Assembly: GCA_964534275.1 (NCBI GenBank)
Contig: CAZHQG010000016.1
Location: forward strand, 1-64,000
Length of the DNA stretch: 64,000 bases
Direction: 5' to 3'
Source of the DNA: HRBIN30 sp964534275
GTDB taxonomy: Bacteria; Desulfobacterota; Binatia; HRBIN30
Part shown: one piece after another, positions 62,162-64,000 of the stretch
Layout: every line of letters starts with the position of its first letter
Numbering within the stretch: position 1 is the stretch's first letter
The notes under the pieces: model-generated
The model's database searches: none
What the model saw: only the letters and a program-made list of their open reading frames with translations
Told to the model about the DNA's origin: nothing
Position numbers and translations under genes: made by a program

Positions 62162-62938
62162 ATGAAGAAGCGAGCGAGGAAGATGGTTGCGTGGACCCTT
62201 GCCGGAGTGGCAATGGCGGTCGCATCGGCAGCTTTGGCGCACGGGCGGGAAGGGAAAGAAGACCGGTTCAAAGGCCCAGACGATTCTGGCTGGCGTGTTC
62301 CGCCTCTTCCGGGGGTGCCGGGGCGTCCGGGGCCCGGATGCAACCTATTTGGTGTGCAGATCGACCCGGCCTGTAAGCAGCAGTGCGACGGCACCGAGAA
62401 AACCTGTAAAGCCCAAGCGCGTTCAACGCTATCGAGTTGCATCAGTGGAACCTGCGGACAGGCCTTAGCTGCGGCACGAGCCGCCTGCTCCGCGGCCCCG
62501 GGTTCGCAATCCTGTATCGATGCATGGAGAGCGTATACTGCTTGCATCCAGCCGTGTGTTTCGGACTATCGGACGGCGGAGGCGGCGTGTAAGGCCCAAG
62601 AGGATGCCTGCAAGGCAGCCTGTCCGGTGTTGCCCACTACGTGCCCAGCCCCAGTCGATCCTGTTTGCAAGGCCCAGTGCGATGCGACGGAAAAATTGTG
62701 CAAAGCTACAGCGCTGCAAACGAACGTGACCTGCCTGCAAGGTTGCAATGACCTGATCCAAGCGGCGCGTACAGCGTGCAGCGCCAACCCGTTGTCTTCG
62801 GACTGCCAATCTGCCCTGCAAGCGGCCCGGGCGTGTATGACGCCGTGTTCCACGCAACTGCGGAACGATTTGGCTGTTTGCAAGCAGGCAGAAAAAAATT
62901 GCGAGGCCTCTTGCATTACGCCTGGCAGCAACCCATAG
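62162..62938 (+). CDS. Secreted Cys-rich repeat protein
   Basis: A 258-aa protein with a signal peptide (MVAWTLAGVAMAVASAALAHG) and about 25 cysteines. The repeats have the pattern C-x3-C-x6-C-x(6-7)-C in Ala-rich helices: CKQQCDGTEKTCKAQ, CIQPCVSDYRTAEAACKAQ, CKAQCDATEKLCKA, CMTPCSTQLRNDLAVCKQAEKNCEASC. This suggests disulfide-stapled helical hairpins. No enzyme motif. GGAGG precedes the ATG at eight bases. Related in style to the gene cut at the right window end and to 17122-18561; function unknown. Confidence 0.8.
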   Translation: MKKRARKMVAWTLAGVAMAVASAALAHGREGKEDRFKGPDDSGWRVPPLPGVPGRPGPGCNLFGVQIDPACKQQCDGTEKTCKAQARSTLSSCISGTCGQALAAARAACSAAPGSQSCIDAWRAYTACIQPCVSDYRTAEAACKAQEDACKAACPVLPTTCPAPVDPVCKAQCDATEKLCKATALQTNVTCLQGCNDLIQAARTACSANPLSSDCQSALQAARACMTPCSTQLRNDLAVCKQAEKNCEASCITPGSNP

Positions 62939-63553
62939 AAGAGAGGCCCCTGTACAAGCCCGCGACCGTCGCCCCCACGGTCGCGGCGTAGGCAGCCAAA
63001 AGCTGCCTACGGCTGGAACGTCGGACCGGGAGCCCCCTGCCCCCAAACCGCTCCCGGTTCCGGCGTTCTACTTTGTTTGGCGGTACGTTCAGCAGTGCCG
63101 AGTCTGAGCTGGGATTGGAACGTTCGGGGGAGGGGCGGGCGAACAAGACGAACGGGGACCACACGCCCAAATTCGGATGCACTTTGCCAGCACGCCCCCA
63201 TCACCATCTTCGCACGGAGGACCTTTGTGCCTCTCCTGCGAATCCGAGCCGCTGTCTGCTCGACGAAACTCTGCCCGGGACGAACCTTAGAAGAGCCTCG
63301 GTAGAAGAGCCTCGGTGCCAGCGCCACGGTATGGCGGCGTGTCTTGGGCACTGCCTCGCAGTGCGATCGTGGCACTCGTGTTACCCGGACGCGCAGTTCC
63401 CGATGATGGCTAGGAATCTCCCCGAACGGGGGCGACCGCGGTGCATCGCATCTCGGGTTCGGCACTTTGGGAAGGGTGCGGCTTGGCAAATAAACGGGGT
63501 TGACTCGGTCACGGGATGGGTGAAGAATTGGGCCCTGGCTCAGGAGGTCGCGT
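62939..63553. other. Intergenic region with twin hairpins and a small tandem repeat
   Basis: 615 bases between two secreted Cys-rich genes. It holds two adjacent stem-loops (listed), a tandem 14-base unit TAGAAGAGCCTCGG at 63288-63301 and 63302-63315, and presumably the promoter of the next gene. Long frames here have no ribosome-binding site or family signature. Confidence 0.55.
62961..63011 (+). terminator. Twin hairpins after the Cys-rich gene (candidate terminator/mRNA stabiliser)
   Basis: Stem 1: CGCGACCGT (62961-62969) pairs with ACGGTCGCG (62977-62985), loop of seven. Stem 2: CGTAGGCAGC (62987-62996) pairs with GCTGCCTACG (63002-63011), loop CAAAA. They start 23 bases after the stop codon at 62938. 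No T-run follows, so intrinsic termination is uncertain; protection of the 3' end is equally possible. Confidence 0.6.
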
Positions 63554-64000
63554 ATGGGCGTCGCAAGCGGAATTGTTCTGCTCAGTTTCAGTGCTGCCGT
63601 GTGGCTTGGCGCCTCTGCAGCACACGCACAGTGCTTTCCGGCTTGTGGGGCCCAGAGCCTGGCGTGTGTTCAGGCAGCGCGTGCGACGAAACAAGCGTGT
63701 CGCGAACAGTGTCGGGCGCAAGCTTCGGTTGCGGAAAAAATCCGCTGCTTGCGCGACTGTCGTACCCAGTATCGCGACGCGCGTGCGGCTTGCCGGAACG
63801 ACGGCGATGCGTGCATTGCGCTTTGTCTGCCCACGAACCCGGTACGTCCGGGCCAGTGTGTTCGCGACTGTGCGGCCGGGTTGCATACGTGCGCACGAAC
63901 GGTGAATGAAACCTTGCGTCCGTGCATTGCTCAGTGCGACGCCGCAGCCGATCGGCCCGCGTGTTTGCGGTCGTGCTCGCAAACGGCCGCGAGCGACGCG
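63554..64000 (+). CDS. Secreted Cys-rich protein, 3' end outside window
   Basis: The frame opens at ATG 63554 with AGGAGG six bases upstream and runs without a stop to the last base (149 codons). A signal peptide is clear (GIVLLSFSAAVWLGASAAHA, cleavage before QC). The mature part has cysteines every 4-10 residues in helical, Arg/Ala-rich sequence: CFPACGAQSLACVQA, ACREQCRAQ, CLRDCRTQ, CVRDCAAGLHTC, CIAQCDAA, CLRSC. The style matches the preceding Cys-rich gene but is not a close copy. Unknown function. Confidence 0.8.
   Translation, partial: MGVASGIVLLSFSAAVWLGASAAHAQCFPACGAQSLACVQAARATKQACREQCRAQASVAEKIRCLRDCRTQYRDARAACRNDGDACIALCLPTNPVRPGQCVRDCAAGLHTCARTVNETLRPCIAQCDAAADRPACLRSCSQTAASDA

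Noticed and set aside
63007..63489. 160-codon minus-strand frame and a 278-codon plus-strand frame before the last gene
   Set aside because: No ribosome-binding site, no signal or domain; the plus-strand frame continues out of frame through the Cys-rich gene that has a strong AGGAGG and signal peptide.

Overview
The window is a GC-rich, gene-dense bacterial chromosome segment. There are no tRNA or rRNA genes and no CRISPR array that I could see. The organism is diderm: it carries a complete Mla lipid-transport operon, an outer-membrane MlaA homologue and several secreted proteins. Several traits point to a deltaproteobacteria-like lineage, and my best guess is Binatota/Desulfobacterota: a large NAD-glutamate dehydrogenase, a double-length UvrA, Cys-rich secreted proteins, and surface proteins ending in dockerin-like EF-hand pairs. 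The phylum is an inference from gene content, not a proven placement.

Left part (1-17,000). A catabolic cluster (thiolase-like protein, DUF35 OB-fold partner, HyuB, HyuA) is read to the right. Convergent to it lies an ilvN-ilvC-psd-pssA operon (branched-chain amino acids and phosphatidylethanolamine), with a DUF465 gene further upstream. A GNAT-like gene and a 1,630-aa NAD-glutamate dehydrogenase follow. Next is a metallo-beta-lactamase-fold gene split by an IS1634-like element; the 12-bp terminal inverted repeats and 6-bp target duplication can be read exactly, and removing the element restores a 246-codon frame.

Centre-left (17,000-30,100). Nearly everything is on the minus strand: a secreted Cys-containing protein, the yebC-ruvC-ruvA-ruvB-DUF2905 operon, an alpha/beta-hydrolase with a GHDMG nucleophile elbow, and the housekeeping run rpsB-tsf-pyrH-frr-uppS-cdsA-rseP-tsaB. 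dxr, often found between cdsA and rseP, is missing.

Accessory pocket (30,100-35,450). This holds a small hypothetical gene, a HigB/HigA-type toxin-antitoxin pair, a 138-bp MITE-like element, and a 276-bp duplication of the 3' end of a nine-heme secreted cytochrome whose C-terminus is dockerin-like.

Centre-right (35,450-51,000). ribF-rluD, a secreted hypothetical protein with an MMPL/RND transporter and an acyl-CoA synthetase, a DUF420 membrane protein, then a 1,287-aa surface protein (RCC1-type repeats, cohesin-like domain, Cys-rich repeat, Thr/Pro stalk, dockerin-like end). dnaB, surE and a DUF4139 protein follow.

Right part (51,000-64,000). A 1,862-aa tandem UvrA, the convergent mlaF-E-D-A-C operon, a small conserved gene, nagA, and two secreted Cys-rich proteins, the last cut by the window end.

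The most unusual theme is the shared C-terminal dockerin-like module on otherwise unrelated extracellular proteins, one of which also carries a cohesin-like domain. This suggests a surface assembly or anchoring system.
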